DNA of 64,000 bases from Nitzschia sp. DOCU1 (taxonomy: Eukaryota; Bacillariophyta; Bacillariophyceae; Bacillariales; Bacillariaceae): contig OX595990.1 in NCBI GenBank assembly GCA_951394045.1, positions 248,001 through 312,000 on the forward strand. The letters are read 5' to 3'. The position numbers and the translations under genes are program-made. This document shows, piece after piece, positions 1 to 11,764 of the stretch. The notes beneath the pieces are model-generated. The model worked only from the letters and a program-made list of their open reading frames with translations. It did not search any database and had not been told where the DNA came from. How positions within the stretch are numbered: the first letter of the stretch is position 1; each line of letters starts with the position of its first letter.

Positions 1-990
1 TGTTCCAAAGAGGCCGCCAGAAGTTGATTGTTGCATTCGTTGTATCCTCTCAAAAGAAGAAATGACCGACGAGTTCAACAAGACAGTGGCCGGGCGGCGG
101 CTTCGTTGAGGTAGCCACGAATAATGAAGTGCATTGTAGTGTAATTGTAGTGGTAGTGGCAGCTTGTAGACGAATTCACAGCGATCCAAAGTTGATTGTA
201 GCGTTTGTTGGCAGGGAAACAAACCACCCACGAACACAATGATCGACGAGATGAAGGAAACAATAGCGACGCCGCGGCGGCTTCATAGAGGTGGAAGTGA
301 GTAATGAAGTGTATTGTAGTGCAGTTCTAGTGGCGGTGGTAGCTTGTAGACGAATCAGCAGTGATTCAAAGTTGATTGTCGCATTCATTAGCAAGGAAAC
401 AAATGCCTGACGAGTTGAAAGTGGCGGTGGCGATGGCAGCTTCGTGTTGGGAGTATATTCACAGCAAAGGCCACAGCAAGCGAATTGTAGAGATGCTGGG
501 TGGTGAGCAGAATGACAATGTTAGTGAAATGCATGAATCAAAATACTTTGGTCTGCGATGGAATGCACTTACCTTGGTAATATTGAAGTAGTAATTAAAT
601 AATAACTAGCAATCAAATAATACTGCTGCTGCAACGACTGTATAGCGCGAATCAAGGAGTTTATATACATGGGGTGGTAGAAGGACAGCAGCAGTACTCG
701 AGAAGTACTCGCAAAGAAAGTTTGACAGTGAAAGAATGGATTTTTGTGTTGCGCCATTGTCGCCGCTCGTCCGACAAATTTGGACCAATTCGACTTAATG
801 GCGAGCAGCGCAAGCCAGCCAATGATTGTCATGGTGGTAGGTCATCCCGTTAAAATATATCTCTTGTTATTGAGAATACCGAATTATTGCCTTCCTTTTG
901 TTCCTTGAATTTTTTCCTTTCTTTTTTCCCCTTTCTTCTTTATAAAATCTTAGCTACCTACGTGACCGGACATAAGCCTTGTTCGGGAGT

Positions 991-2359
991 TGTCCGGCCA
1001 CGTAGGTAGCTCAAGTGTAAGCCTTTGACAAAAAGGCCTCAGAATTATCATAAACAAGCCATTTTGGCCGATTCCAAACTGTCAGAAAAGTGTAAGCCAT
1101 CAACAGCCCACCAATGGGATTGCTCCAAAAAGTGTAAAACATCATTTAGAAAGTCATTATTTTCGGTTCTTGACGTCACTGAACCCAATGCCACGGTCCG
1201 ATTCATAGTCATACGAGTCGACATGTTCGTATCAGTCGAAGAACTATCCACTCGCGACTGCAACTGCCTTCGGCCGTTGCCTCTCTATTTCCTTTGTAAT
1301 GGTCCCCTATGCACTTGGTGACCTACTCAACAAGGAATCTATGTTCTTCTCGAGCTTTTTATTAGTATTATACGAGCAATTCTATAGTGTTCCAAAGAGG
1401 CCGCCAGAAGTTGATTGTTGCATTCGTTGTATCCTCTCAAAAGAAGAAATGACCGACGAGTTCAACAAGACAGTGGCCGGGCGGCGGCTTCGTTGAGGTA
1501 GCCACGAATAATGAAGTGCATTGTAGTGTAATTGTAGTGGTAGTGGCAGCTTGTAGACGAATTCACAGCGATCCAAAGTTGATTGTAGCGTTTGTTGGCA
1601 GGGAAACAAACCACCCACGAACACAATGATCGACGAGATGAAGGAAACAATAGCGACGCCGCGGCGGCTTCATAGAGGTGGAAGTGAGTAATGAAGTGTA
1701 TTGTAGTGCAGTTCTAGTGGCGGTGGTAGCTTGTAGACGAATCAGCAGTGATTCAAAGTTGATTGTCGCATTCATTAGCAAGGAAACAAATGCCTGACGA
1801 GTTGAAAGTGGCGGTGGCGATGGCAGCTTCGTGTTGGGAGTATATTCACAGCAAAGGCCACAGCAAGCGAATTGTAGAGATGCTGGGTGGTGAGCAGAAT
1901 GACAATGTTAGTGAAATGCATGAATCAAAATACTTTGGTCTGCGATGGAATGCACTTACCTTGGTAATATTGAAGTAGTAATTAAATAATAACTAGCAAT
2001 CAAATAATACTGCTGCTGCAACGACTGTATAGCGCGAATCAAGGAGTTTATATACATGGGGTGGTAGAAGGACAGCAGCAGTACTCGAGAAGTACTCGCA
2101 AAGAAAGTTTGACAGTGAAAGAATGGATTTTTGTGTTGCGCCATTGTCGCCGCTCGTCCGACAAATTTGGACCAATTCGACTTAATGGCGAGCAGCGCAA
2201 GCCAGCCAATGATTGTCATGGTGGTAGGTCATCCCGTTAAAATATATCTCTTGTTATTGAGAATACCGAATTATTGCCTTCCTTTTGTTCCTTGAATTTT
2301 TTCCTTTCTTTTTTCCCCTTTCTTCTTTATAAAATCTTAGCTACCTACGTGACCGGACA
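991..2359. mobile_element. Putative TIR element, array copy 1
   Basis: Read from arm to arm, the unit is a 1369-bp segment starting TGTCCGGCCACGTAGG and ending with the reverse complement of that sequence (one mismatch): 21-bp terminal inverted repeats. No transposase frame is visible, so if it is a transposon it is non-autonomous. An 18-bp linker separates it from the next copy. The TIR interpretation is inference; the repeat itself is seen directly. Confidence 0.5.
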
Positions 2360-2377
2360 TAAGCCTTGTTCGGGAGT

Positions 2378-3746
2378 TGTCCGGCCACGTAGGTAGCTCA
2401 AGTGTAAGCCTTTGACAAAAAGGCCTCAGAATTATCATAAACAAGCCATTTTGGCCGATTCCAAACTGTCAGAAAAGTGTAAGCCATCAACAGCCCACCA
2501 ATGGGATTGCTCCAAAAAGTGTAAAACATCATTTAGAAAGTCATTATTTTCGGTTCTTGACGTCACTGAACCCAATGCCACGGTCCGATTCATAGTCATA
2601 CGAGTCGACATGTTCGTATCAGTCGAAGAACTATCCACTCGCGACTGCAACTGCCTTCGGCCGTTGCCTCTCTATTTCCTTTGTAATGGTCCCCTATGCA
2701 CTTGGTGACCTACTCAACAAGGAATCTATGTTCTTCTCGAGCTTTTTATTAGTATTATACGAGCAATTCTATAGTGTTCCAAAGAGGCCGCCAGAAGTTG
2801 ATTGTTGCATTCGTTGTATCCTCTCAAAAGAAGAAATGACCGACGAGTTCAACAAGACAGTGGCCGGGCGGCGGCTTCGTTGAGGTAGCCACGAATAATG
2901 AAGTGCATTGTAGTGTAATTGTAGTGGTAGTGGCAGCTTGTAGACGAATTCACAGCGATCCAAAGTTGATTGTAGCGTTTGTTGGCAGGGAAACAAACCA
3001 CCCACGAACACAATGATCGACGAGATGAAGGAAACAATAGCGACGCCGCGGCGGCTTCATAGAGGTGGAAGTGAGTAATGAAGTGTATTGTAGTGCAGTT
3101 CTAGTGGCGGTGGTAGCTTGTAGACGAATCAGCAGTGATTCAAAGTTGATTGTCGCATTCATTAGCAAGGAAACAAATGCCTGACGAGTTGAAAGTGGCG
3201 GTGGCGATGGCAGCTTCGTGTTGGGAGTATATTCACAGCAAAGGCCACAGCAAGCGAATTGTAGAGATGCTGGGTGGTGAGCAGAATGACAATGTTAGTG
3301 AAATGCATGAATCAAAATACTTTGGTCTGCGATGGAATGCACTTACCTTGGTAATATTGAAGTAGTAATTAAATAATAACTAGCAATCAAATAATACTGC
3401 TGCTGCAACGACTGTATAGCGCGAATCAAGGAGTTTATATACATGGGGTGGTAGAAGGACAGCAGCAGTACTCGAGAAGTACTCGCAAAGAAAGTTTGAC
3501 AGTGAAAGAATGGATTTTTGTGTTGCGCCATTGTCGCCGCTCGTCCGACAAATTTGGACCAATTCGACTTAATGGCGAGCAGCGCAAGCCAGCCAATGAT
3601 TGTCATGGTGGTAGGTCATCCCGTTAAAATATATCTCTTGTTATTGAGAATACCGAATTATTGCCTTCCTTTTGTTCCTTGAATTTTTTCCTTTCTTTTT
3701 TCCCCTTTCTTCTTTATAAAATCTTAGCTACCTACGTGACCGGACA
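2378..3746. mobile_element. Putative TIR element, array copy 2
   Basis: Second complete arm-to-arm copy, 1387 bp downstream of the first, in the same orientation with the same 18-bp linker. Confidence 0.5.
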
Positions 3747-3764
3747 TAAGCCTTGTTCGGGAGT

Positions 3765-5133
3765 TGTCCGGCCACGTAGGTAGCTCAAGTGTAAGCCTTT
3801 GACAAAAAGGCCTCAGAATTATCATAAACAAGCCATTTTGGCCGATTCCAAACTGTCAGAAAAGTGTAAGCCATCAACAGCCCACCAATGGGATTGCTCC
3901 AAAAAGTGTAAAACATCATTTAGAAAGTCATTATTTTCGGTTCTTGACGTCACTGAACCCAATGCCACGGTCCGATTCATAGTCATACGAGTCGACATGT
4001 TCGTATCAGTCGAAGAACTATCCACTCGCGACTGCAACTGCCTTCGGCCGTTGCCTCTCTATTTCCTTTGTAATGGTCCCCTATGCACTTGGTGACCTAC
4101 TCAACAAGGAATCTATGTTCTTCTCGAGCTTTTTATTAGTATTATACGAGCAATTCTATAGTGTTCCAAAGAGGCCGCCAGAAGTTGATTGTTGCATTCG
4201 TTGTATCCTCTCAAAAGAAGAAATGACCGACGAGTTCAACAAGACAGTGGCCGGGCGGCGGCTTCGTTGAGGTAGCCACGAATAATGAAGTGCATTGTAG
4301 TGTAATTGTAGTGGTAGTGGCAGCTTGTAGACGAATTCACAGCGATCCAAAGTTGATTGTAGCGTTTGTTGGCAGGGAAACAAACCACCCACGAACACAA
4401 TGATCGACGAGATGAAGGAAACAATAGCGACGCCGCGGCGGCTTCATAGAGGTGGAAGTGAGTAATGAAGTGTATTGTAGTGCAGTTCTAGTGGCGGTGG
4501 TAGCTTGTAGACGAATCAGCAGTGATTCAAAGTTGATTGTCGCATTCATTAGCAAGGAAACAAATGCCTGACGAGTTGAAAGTGGCGGTGGCGATGGCAG
4601 CTTCGTGTTGGGAGTATATTCACAGCAAAGGCCACAGCAAGCGAATTGTAGAGATGCTGGGTGGTGAGCAGAATGACAATGTTAGTGAAATGCATGAATC
4701 AAAATACTTTGGTCTGCGATGGAATGCACTTACCTTGGTAATATTGAAGTAGTAATTAAATAATAACTAGCAATCAAATAATACTGCTGCTGCAACGACT
4801 GTATAGCGCGAATCAAGGAGTTTATATACATGGGGTGGTAGAAGGACAGCAGCAGTACTCGAGAAGTACTCGCAAAGAAAGTTTGACAGTGAAAGAATGG
4901 ATTTTTGTGTTGCGCCATTGTCGCCGCTCGTCCGACAAATTTGGACCAATTCGACTTAATGGCGAGCAGCGCAAGCCAGCCAATGATTGTCATGGTGGTA
5001 GGTCATCCCGTTAAAATATATCTCTTGTTATTGAGAATACCGAATTATTGCCTTCCTTTTGTTCCTTGAATTTTTTCCTTTCTTTTTTCCCCTTTCTTCT
5101 TTATAAAATCTTAGCTACCTACGTGACCGGACA
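3765..5133. mobile_element. Putative TIR element, array copy 3
   Basis: Third complete copy, same orientation, with the same small frames as the other copies. Confidence 0.5.
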
Positions 5134-5151
5134 TAAGCCTTGTTCGGGAGT

Positions 5152-6520
5152 TGTCCGGCCACGTAGGTAGCTCAAGTGTAAGCCTTTGACAAAAAGGCCT
5201 CAGAATTATCATAAACAAGCCATTTTGGCCGATTCCAAACTGTCAGAAAAGTGTAAGCCATCAACAGCCCACCAATGGGATTGCTCCAAAAAGTGTAAAA
5301 CATCATTTAGAAAGTCATTATTTTCGGTTCTTGACGTCACTGAACCCAATGCCACGGTCCGATTCATAGTCATACGAGTCGACATGTTCGTATCAGTCGA
5401 AGAACTATCCACTCGCGACTGCAACTGCCTTCGGCCGTTGCCTCTCTATTTCCTTTGTAATGGTCCCCTATGCACTTGGTGACCTACTCAACAAGGAATC
5501 TATGTTCTTCTCGAGCTTTTTATTAGTATTATACGAGCAATTCTATAGTGTTCCAAAGAGGCCGCCAGAAGTTGATTGTTGCATTCGTTGTATCCTCTCA
5601 AAAGAAGAAATGACCGACGAGTTCAACAAGACAGTGGCCGGGCGGCGGCTTCGTTGAGGTAGCCACGAATAATGAAGTGCATTGTAGTGTAATTGTAGTG
5701 GTAGTGGCAGCTTGTAGACGAATTCACAGCGATCCAAAGTTGATTGTAGCGTTTGTTGGCAGGGAAACAAACCACCCACGAACACAATGATCGACGAGAT
5801 GAAGGAAACAATAGCGACGCCGCGGCGGCTTCATAGAGGTGGAAGTGAGTAATGAAGTGTATTGTAGTGCAGTTCTAGTGGCGGTGGTAGCTTGTAGACG
5901 AATCAGCAGTGATTCAAAGTTGATTGTCGCATTCATTAGCAAGGAAACAAATGCCTGACGAGTTGAAAGTGGCGGTGGCGATGGCAGCTTCGTGTTGGGA
6001 GTATATTCACAGCAAAGGCCACAGCAAGCGAATTGTAGAGATGCTGGGTGGTGAGCAGAATGACAATGTTAGTGAAATGCATGAATCAAAATACTTTGGT
6101 CTGCGATGGAATGCACTTACCTTGGTAATATTGAAGTAGTAATTAAATAATAACTAGCAATCAAATAATACTGCTGCTGCAACGACTGTATAGCGCGAAT
6201 CAAGGAGTTTATATACATGGGGTGGTAGAAGGACAGCAGCAGTACTCGAGAAGTACTCGCAAAGAAAGTTTGACAGTGAAAGAATGGATTTTTGTGTTGC
6301 GCCATTGTCGCCGCTCGTCCGACAAATTTGGACCAATTCGACTTAATGGCGAGCAGCGCAAGCCAGCCAATGATTGTCATGGTGGTAGGTCATCCCGTTA
6401 AAATATATCTCTTGTTATTGAGAATACCGAATTATTGCCTTCCTTTTGTTCCTTGAATTTTTTCCTTTCTTTTTTCCCCTTTCTTCTTTATAAAATCTTA
6501 GCTACCTACGTGACCGGACA
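5152..6520. mobile_element. Putative TIR element, array copy 4
   Basis: Fourth complete copy, same orientation, flanked on both sides by the 18-bp linker. Confidence 0.5.
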
Positions 6521-6538
6521 TAAGCCTTGTTCGGGAGT

Positions 6539-7907
6539 TGTCCGGCCACGTAGGTAGCTCAAGTGTAAGCCTTTGACAAAAAGGCCTCAGAATTATCATA
6601 AACAAGCCATTTTGGCCGATTCCAAACTGTCAGAAAAGTGTAAGCCATCAACAGCCCACCAATGGGATTGCTCCAAAAAGTGTAAAACATCATTTAGAAA
6701 GTCATTATTTTCGGTTCTTGACGTCACTGAACCCAATGCCACGGTCCGATTCATAGTCATACGAGTCGACATGTTCGTATCAGTCGAAGAACTATCCACT
6801 CGCGACTGCAACTGCCTTCGGCCGTTGCCTCTCTATTTCCTTTGTAATGGTCCCCTATGCACTTGGTGACCTACTCAACAAGGAATCTATGTTCTTCTCG
6901 AGCTTTTTATTAGTATTATACGAGCAATTCTATAGTGTTCCAAAGAGGCCGCCAGAAGTTGATTGTTGCATTCGTTGTATCCTCTCAAAAGAAGAAATGA
7001 CCGACGAGTTCAACAAGACAGTGGCCGGGCGGCGGCTTCGTTGAGGTAGCCACGAATAATGAAGTGCATTGTAGTGTAATTGTAGTGGTAGTGGCAGCTT
7101 GTAGACGAATTCACAGCGATCCAAAGTTGATTGTAGCGTTTGTTGGCAGGGAAACAAACCACCCACGAACACAATGATCGACGAGATGAAGGAAACAATA
7201 GCGACGCCGCGGCGGCTTCATAGAGGTGGAAGTGAGTAATGAAGTGTATTGTAGTGCAGTTCTAGTGGCGGTGGTAGCTTGTAGACGAATCAGCAGTGAT
7301 TCAAAGTTGATTGTCGCATTCATTAGCAAGGAAACAAATGCCTGACGAGTTGAAAGTGGCGGTGGCGATGGCAGCTTCGTGTTGGGAGTATATTCACAGC
7401 AAAGGCCACAGCAAGCGAATTGTAGAGATGCTGGGTGGTGAGCAGAATGACAATGTTAGTGAAATGCATGAATCAAAATACTTTGGTCTGCGATGGAATG
7501 CACTTACCTTGGTAATATTGAAGTAGTAATTAAATAATAACTAGCAATCAAATAATACTGCTGCTGCAACGACTGTATAGCGCGAATCAAGGAGTTTATA
7601 TACATGGGGTGGTAGAAGGACAGCAGCAGTACTCGAGAAGTACTCGCAAAGAAAGTTTGACAGTGAAAGAATGGATTTTTGTGTTGCGCCATTGTCGCCG
7701 CTCGTCCGACAAATTTGGACCAATTCGACTTAATGGCGAGCAGCGCAAGCCAGCCAATGATTGTCATGGTGGTAGGTCATCCCGTTAAAATATATCTCTT
7801 GTTATTGAGAATACCGAATTATTGCCTTCCTTTTGTTCCTTGAATTTTTTCCTTTCTTTTTTCCCCTTTCTTCTTTATAAAATCTTAGCTACCTACGTGA
7901 CCGGACA
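6539..7907. mobile_element. Putative TIR element, array copy 5 (right edge)
   Basis: Last complete copy. Its right inverted repeat (7887-7907) is followed by only six more array bases (TAAGCC) before unrelated sequence begins, so the array edge coincides with an element end. Confidence 0.5.
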
Positions 7908-7913
7908 TAAGCC

Positions 7914-8768
7914 ATTTGTTCTGTAGAACCCGTAGGAATCGCACAGAAATAGGCAAGGATCACGTTTGACTGGGACGACCGCTTCTTGACATCTAAACAC
8001 TGCGTAGGCGACAACGCATATCACGTTTGGGAATACCGACAAAGCTCGCGTAACTCCTGAATAACGCAAAAGCCGGCTGGGCCGCCGCAATCTCGGGTCG
8101 TCTCGTTCGATCCAACAAACAAGTAGTTAAAGTCACGCCGGTACCCAGCAGGACTCTAACCCGCCTGCTGCAACCCTGGAACTCTAGAGCCACCAAACGA
8201 CCTCTTTGATGATGGCATTGACCCCGACACAAGCTATTGCAGGAAAGCAACACAAGAAGTCAGGCCGTACGAGGACGACGCCTCCCGCAGACGAAGAAGC
8301 TGCAGCAGCAGCGCAGCAGTTCTTCTACTAGTACTATTCGCTGGCGGCCGGGCGGGCGGGGTGGTAGTAGTAATAGTAGAAGCTTCTACTACCTCCTGAA
8401 GAATGAGCAACTTCTTCGATTATCATTGGTGGCGGGACCGGGCGCTGGTACTACCGCCAAAGGCACCGGCGAGTCCACCACAACTGCTGCAAATTTCAAC
8501 GTTTCTCCACCGCCTCAGCAGTGCGATACGAGGTATGGATGCTGTCGGGCGAACTCACGAAAATCGTATGAGCTAAAAACTCACGTGACACGAATCGGAG
8601 CCCGCCACTTTTTCATGCAGATTCCGCTGGGCTGGAATTCGTTCAGCCTCTTCGCTTCCGCGACGGCCCGGCCGTCGTATCTCTTCCGATCATCTCATAA
8701 AAATCCAAATCTTGCATATTAAAAATAGCGCAACAATAAAAAACACACCCTACTTTGTAATTTCCACC
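7914..8768. other. Non-coding stretch between array and first Cys-rich gene
   Basis: No gene is recognised. A 161-codon open frame at 8237-8722 is low-complexity and GC-rich with no recognisable motif. The last part is A-rich just before the ATG at 8769 and probably holds the promoter and 5' UTR of that gene. Confidence 0.5.
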
Positions 8769-9921
8769 ATGAAGCTTCAAAGCACTTTGCTCCTTGTTGC
8801 GCTGGGCGTAACCAACACGAATGCACTTAGCACTGGGGAATTCGGGCGCATGTTGGCAGACAATCCAGTACGTGACGGATAAGAATGGTGCCGCAGAAGA
8901 GAAGGTCGTTGTAATCATCTCACTCACTCATCTTACTTTGTTAATACAGCTCGATTGCTCGAATTGCTTCGACAACATCGATGATGCCCGAGACTGCTTG
9001 CGCGAATGCAACGCCATTGCTGCGGATCCATTAGACCCCACAGGAGATTCGTTGCTGGAAGTTTGCCTGGACGAAAAGAAGACGGATTCCATCAAGGAAT
9101 TGTCGAAATGTTGCGGATTTACCGACAAGAAATGCGAAGATACGTTGGACGAGGTGGCTTTGTGCTTGACTACGTGTCTCGATGGGTGCTTGGTAGAGAC
9201 TGCCAGCGCATGGTACTCTTGTGTCGACCAGGAGACTGGCAAGAAAGGCTGCACTCGTCAAGAATGTTTGGATGGTTTCTTGACTGACTTGCCGGATGAA
9301 TTGAACGTCGAAGATAATCTCTTTGATTTGAAGAACATTGAAAAACGCCTCAAGAAGATCAAGGTCGACGATTTGGAGGATTGCTCGTTGTTGAAAGAGT
9401 TTGTGGACGAAGCTTGCCGTGTTGGCGACGATTGTTGCGATACTTGTCAGGGGGAACTCGCTAGCACTTTGGATTGCTTGATTAACGATATCGTCGCGCC
9501 TTTTGTTGCGGCTTCCCTTAATGAGACCATTCCCGCATGCCCCATTGCGGAAGACTGTAGCACGAAGGAGTTTCCCAAGCGTGCATTGACTCAAAAGGAA
9601 GCTGACCTTTTCAACCGTGCTCTTGGCTTGCAAAGCGAGCGCAGTGAAAAGAAGGAGGCCTTCCTCAAGAAGGTGGAGCAGCAACGTGGTCGCCGTTTGG
9701 AGCAGGGCGCTGTTCCAAGTGATGTCATCGCTGAGTGCCAAGCTAAGATGGAGACTGATATCATTACCTACAACATGACTGAAGCCGCCAACAACTATTT
9801 GGCCTGCGTCAACGCTGCCGTCTTTGCCACTTTGGAAGACGAACCGTCTGCAGGTTTTTCTGCTACCGGCTTCAAGCTGGCGGCACTTGGGGCATCTCTG
9901 ATTGTTGCCGTGCTTGTTTAA
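8769..9921 (+). CDS. Secreted Cys-rich, probably GPI-anchored protein, paralogue 1 (2 exons)
   Basis: Two exons are inferred: 8769-8867 and 8950-9921, around an 82-bp GT-AG intron (donor GTACGT, acceptor TTAATACAG), giving about 356 aa. Exon 1 encodes a signal peptide beginning MKLQSTLLLVALG. The mature part has many cysteines in the pattern DC-x2-C, DARDCLREC, CC, CLTTCLDGC, WYSCV and GCTRQEC, then a charged helical segment and a conserved MTEAANNYLACVNAAVFATLE block. N-glycosylation sequons (LNET, YNMT) fit a secreted protein. The last ~20 residues are hydrophobic after a small-residue stretch (PSAGFSATG), as in GPI-anchor signals. The family is not recognised. Two paralogues follow on the same strand, so this is a local tandem expansion at the cell surface (inference). 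The donor site appears to have moved relative to the paralogues. Confidence 0.8.
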
Positions 9922-10563
9922 GTTGAGACGAGACGTCCTCTCTATATATTCTCGGTCGCGGTGCATTATAAGAAGTATAAGACCAATGTTTATGTAACGT
10001 TGGTGTTTTAGTGCTGCTGCTACCAATCTAGTACTTTTTCGTTGTTTGATCGCTCCCTCTGCACCTGAGAGCTTGAGCTAGGAGTGATAAATGATGCACT
10101 AATAGTAGTAACTTTCTCTAATGGTCGAGGATTGCCGCCGTCCAGAGCTAAACAAGATAGAGCATCTAGCGCTGGCACCACACGACTTAGCCCCGGCTAA
10201 ACTGGATGCAGTGCGATTTTGATTTGTTCGACACGACTGACCGCCGATTTCGGCGTTCCTTCGTTGATGTTCGAGGAACCTCCGCCATGGTTGCGAACTA
10301 CGACAGAGGCGAAATACGCACAGGCAGGAATCAGACATGCTATCATTGCATTCGCCACTTTCGAGAACGAATGGCCTCATCGGCTTTTGGGAATCGCGAA
10401 CGCCCGATGGATGGGGACGGATGAGGTTCACCGTTTTGTCCCACCAATCCATTCATTTATGTCATTGGTTGCGAACCTTGAAACAAAGATCCCTTTGTTG
10501 TTATTGACGACTGGCTGTTGACAACGATACCTTCCTTTACCATCACCATGAACTTAAAAATGC
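9922..10563. other. Intergenic, between Cys-rich genes 1 and 2
   Basis: No gene is seen. The 3' flank of gene 1 resembles that of gene 3 (GAGACG..CGT, CTATATA, TAGGAGTGAT), which supports tandem duplication. A 20-bp stretch with GACTGACCGCCGATTTCG at about 10235-10254 recurs near 14170 downstream of gene 3. Confidence 0.5.
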
Positions 10564-11764
10564 ATGTTGCTATTTGCGACGGCGTCACTTGGATCATGCA
10601 GCGCCGCCCACCAAACGCAACTCACGAGTGGGGAGACTGGATTGCTTCGAACATTGCAAGATAGCCTCGTGACGGTAAGTCATGTTATTGTGAATATCGC
10701 TCTAGCATTATCATGGTAGGGTTTGTCTTGGAACTATCATAACTTACACATTTTCCATTGTTCCGTCGTTACAGGCCGATTGTTCCGTTTGTTTCGAAGA
10801 AATCGATGACGCCCGCGATTGTTTGCGAAAATGCAATAACGATGCGTCGAATCCACTGAATCCTTCTGGAGATTCTTTATTAGAAAGTTGCTTGAACGAA
10901 GAACACGTCAAAGACTTGGAAGATCTGGCTAAATGCTTTGATTTTACCGAGAAGGGTTGCGAAGACACCTTGAAAGAAGCATCGTTGTGTTTGGTGCAAT
11001 GTATGGATACCTGTTTGGTAGCGAATGCTGGATTTTGGTACATTTGTGTTCAACGTGAGACGGGCCACCAAGGATGTACGCAACAAGAATGTTTGGATGA
11101 CTTTTTAGATGATTTGCCAGCGGACTTGGGCTTGGAAGATGAAGTGGATTTGTTTGATTTGAAAAACATTGAACGCCGTCTCAAGAAAATTCATGTCAAG
11201 GACATGGAAGACTGTTCCTTGTTGGAGGGATTTGTGGAGGAAGCTTGCCGAGTCGGAGATTCATGCTGCGATGCTTGTCAGGATGCCTTGGCTAGTACTT
11301 TGGATTGTTTGATCAATGATGTCGTCGCGCCATTTGTTGCAGCATCGTTGAATGAAACCTTGCCGGAATGCCCTGTTGCAGAGGATTGTAGCACAGATCT
11401 ATTCCCCAAGAAACGCGAGCGATCGTTGAGCGAAAAGGAAGCTGATCTCTTCAACAAGGCGGTTCGTTTGCCCCAAGGCAGCATGCGTGATCCAAAGAAA
11501 GAAGGTATCCTAAAGCTGGTAGAAAAGCAACGCGAGCGTCAGTTGGACGAAGCTGTATCTTCGGATCCTATCGGTGACTGCACAGCGAAGATGGAGACGG
11601 ATATCATTACCGACAACATGACTGAAGCCGCCAACAACTATTTGGCTTGCGTCAATGCTGCCGTATTTGCTGCGTTGGAAGACGAGGACTCGGCTGGTGT
11701 CATTGCCATGGGTTTGAGGATAGCAGCGCTGGTAGCTTCCATGCTGGTTGTTTTGCTTCTATAG
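10564..11764 (+). CDS. Secreted Cys-rich, probably GPI-anchored protein, paralogue 2 (2 exons)
   Basis: Exons 10564-10674 and 10775-11764 flank a 100-bp intron (donor GTAAGT, acceptor GTTACAG), giving about 366 aa. The start is inferred at the ATG at 10564, which opens MLLFATASLG, matching the signal peptide of paralogue 3. The upstream ATG at 10548, equivalent to paralogue 3's start, is out of frame here because of an extra A and hits a stop. The mature protein repeats the family pattern: DARDCLRKC, CLVQCMDTC, WYICV, GCTQQECLD, a Lys/Glu-rich middle, MTEAANNYLACVNAAVFAALE, and a hydrophobic C-terminus (IAALVASMLVVLLL) typical of a GPI signal. Function unknown; surface location is inferred. 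Confidence 0.8.

Larger units (their letters stand above)
1..7913. repeat. Tandem array of a 1387-bp unit, about 5.7 copies
   Basis: The sequence from position 1 recurs at 1388, 2775, 4162, 5549 and 6936 with no length change, and all small reading frames recur unchanged, so the copies are essentially identical. Each period holds a near-perfect inverted repeat of two 21-nt arms (952-972 and 991-1011, one mismatch) around an 18-nt spacer. The array ends at about 7913, six bases past one arm, so its right edge falls on an inverted-repeat end and not at a random point. The left end lies outside the window. Each unit also contains three degenerate internal repeats (near 94, 274 and 434 of the first unit) around a GGCGG..GCTTCG motif and AGTTGATTGT. 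No ORF in the unit exceeds 98 codons and none resembles a known protein. It could be a satellite or a concatemer of a non-autonomous element. Confidence 0.95.

Noticed and set aside
1025..1321. 98-codon plus-strand frame and other small frames in every array unit
   Set aside because: They recur only because the DNA repeats. There is no conserved start context, no recognisable motif, and frames of similar size lie on both strands.
1..7913. Array as a CRISPR-like or rDNA repeat
   Set aside because: Units are 1387 bp and identical throughout, with no spacer variation and no rRNA-like sequence.
8237..8722. 161-codon frame upstream of the first Cys-rich gene
   Set aside because: Gly/Arg/Ser low-complexity with no motif, in a GC-rich stretch; it fits a promoter or 5' region better.
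9031..10026. 331-codon minus-strand frame opposite Cys-rich gene 1
   Set aside because: It is antisense to a gene with signal peptide and conserved paralogues, and a similar antisense frame occurs opposite paralogue 3; this is a codon-bias shadow.
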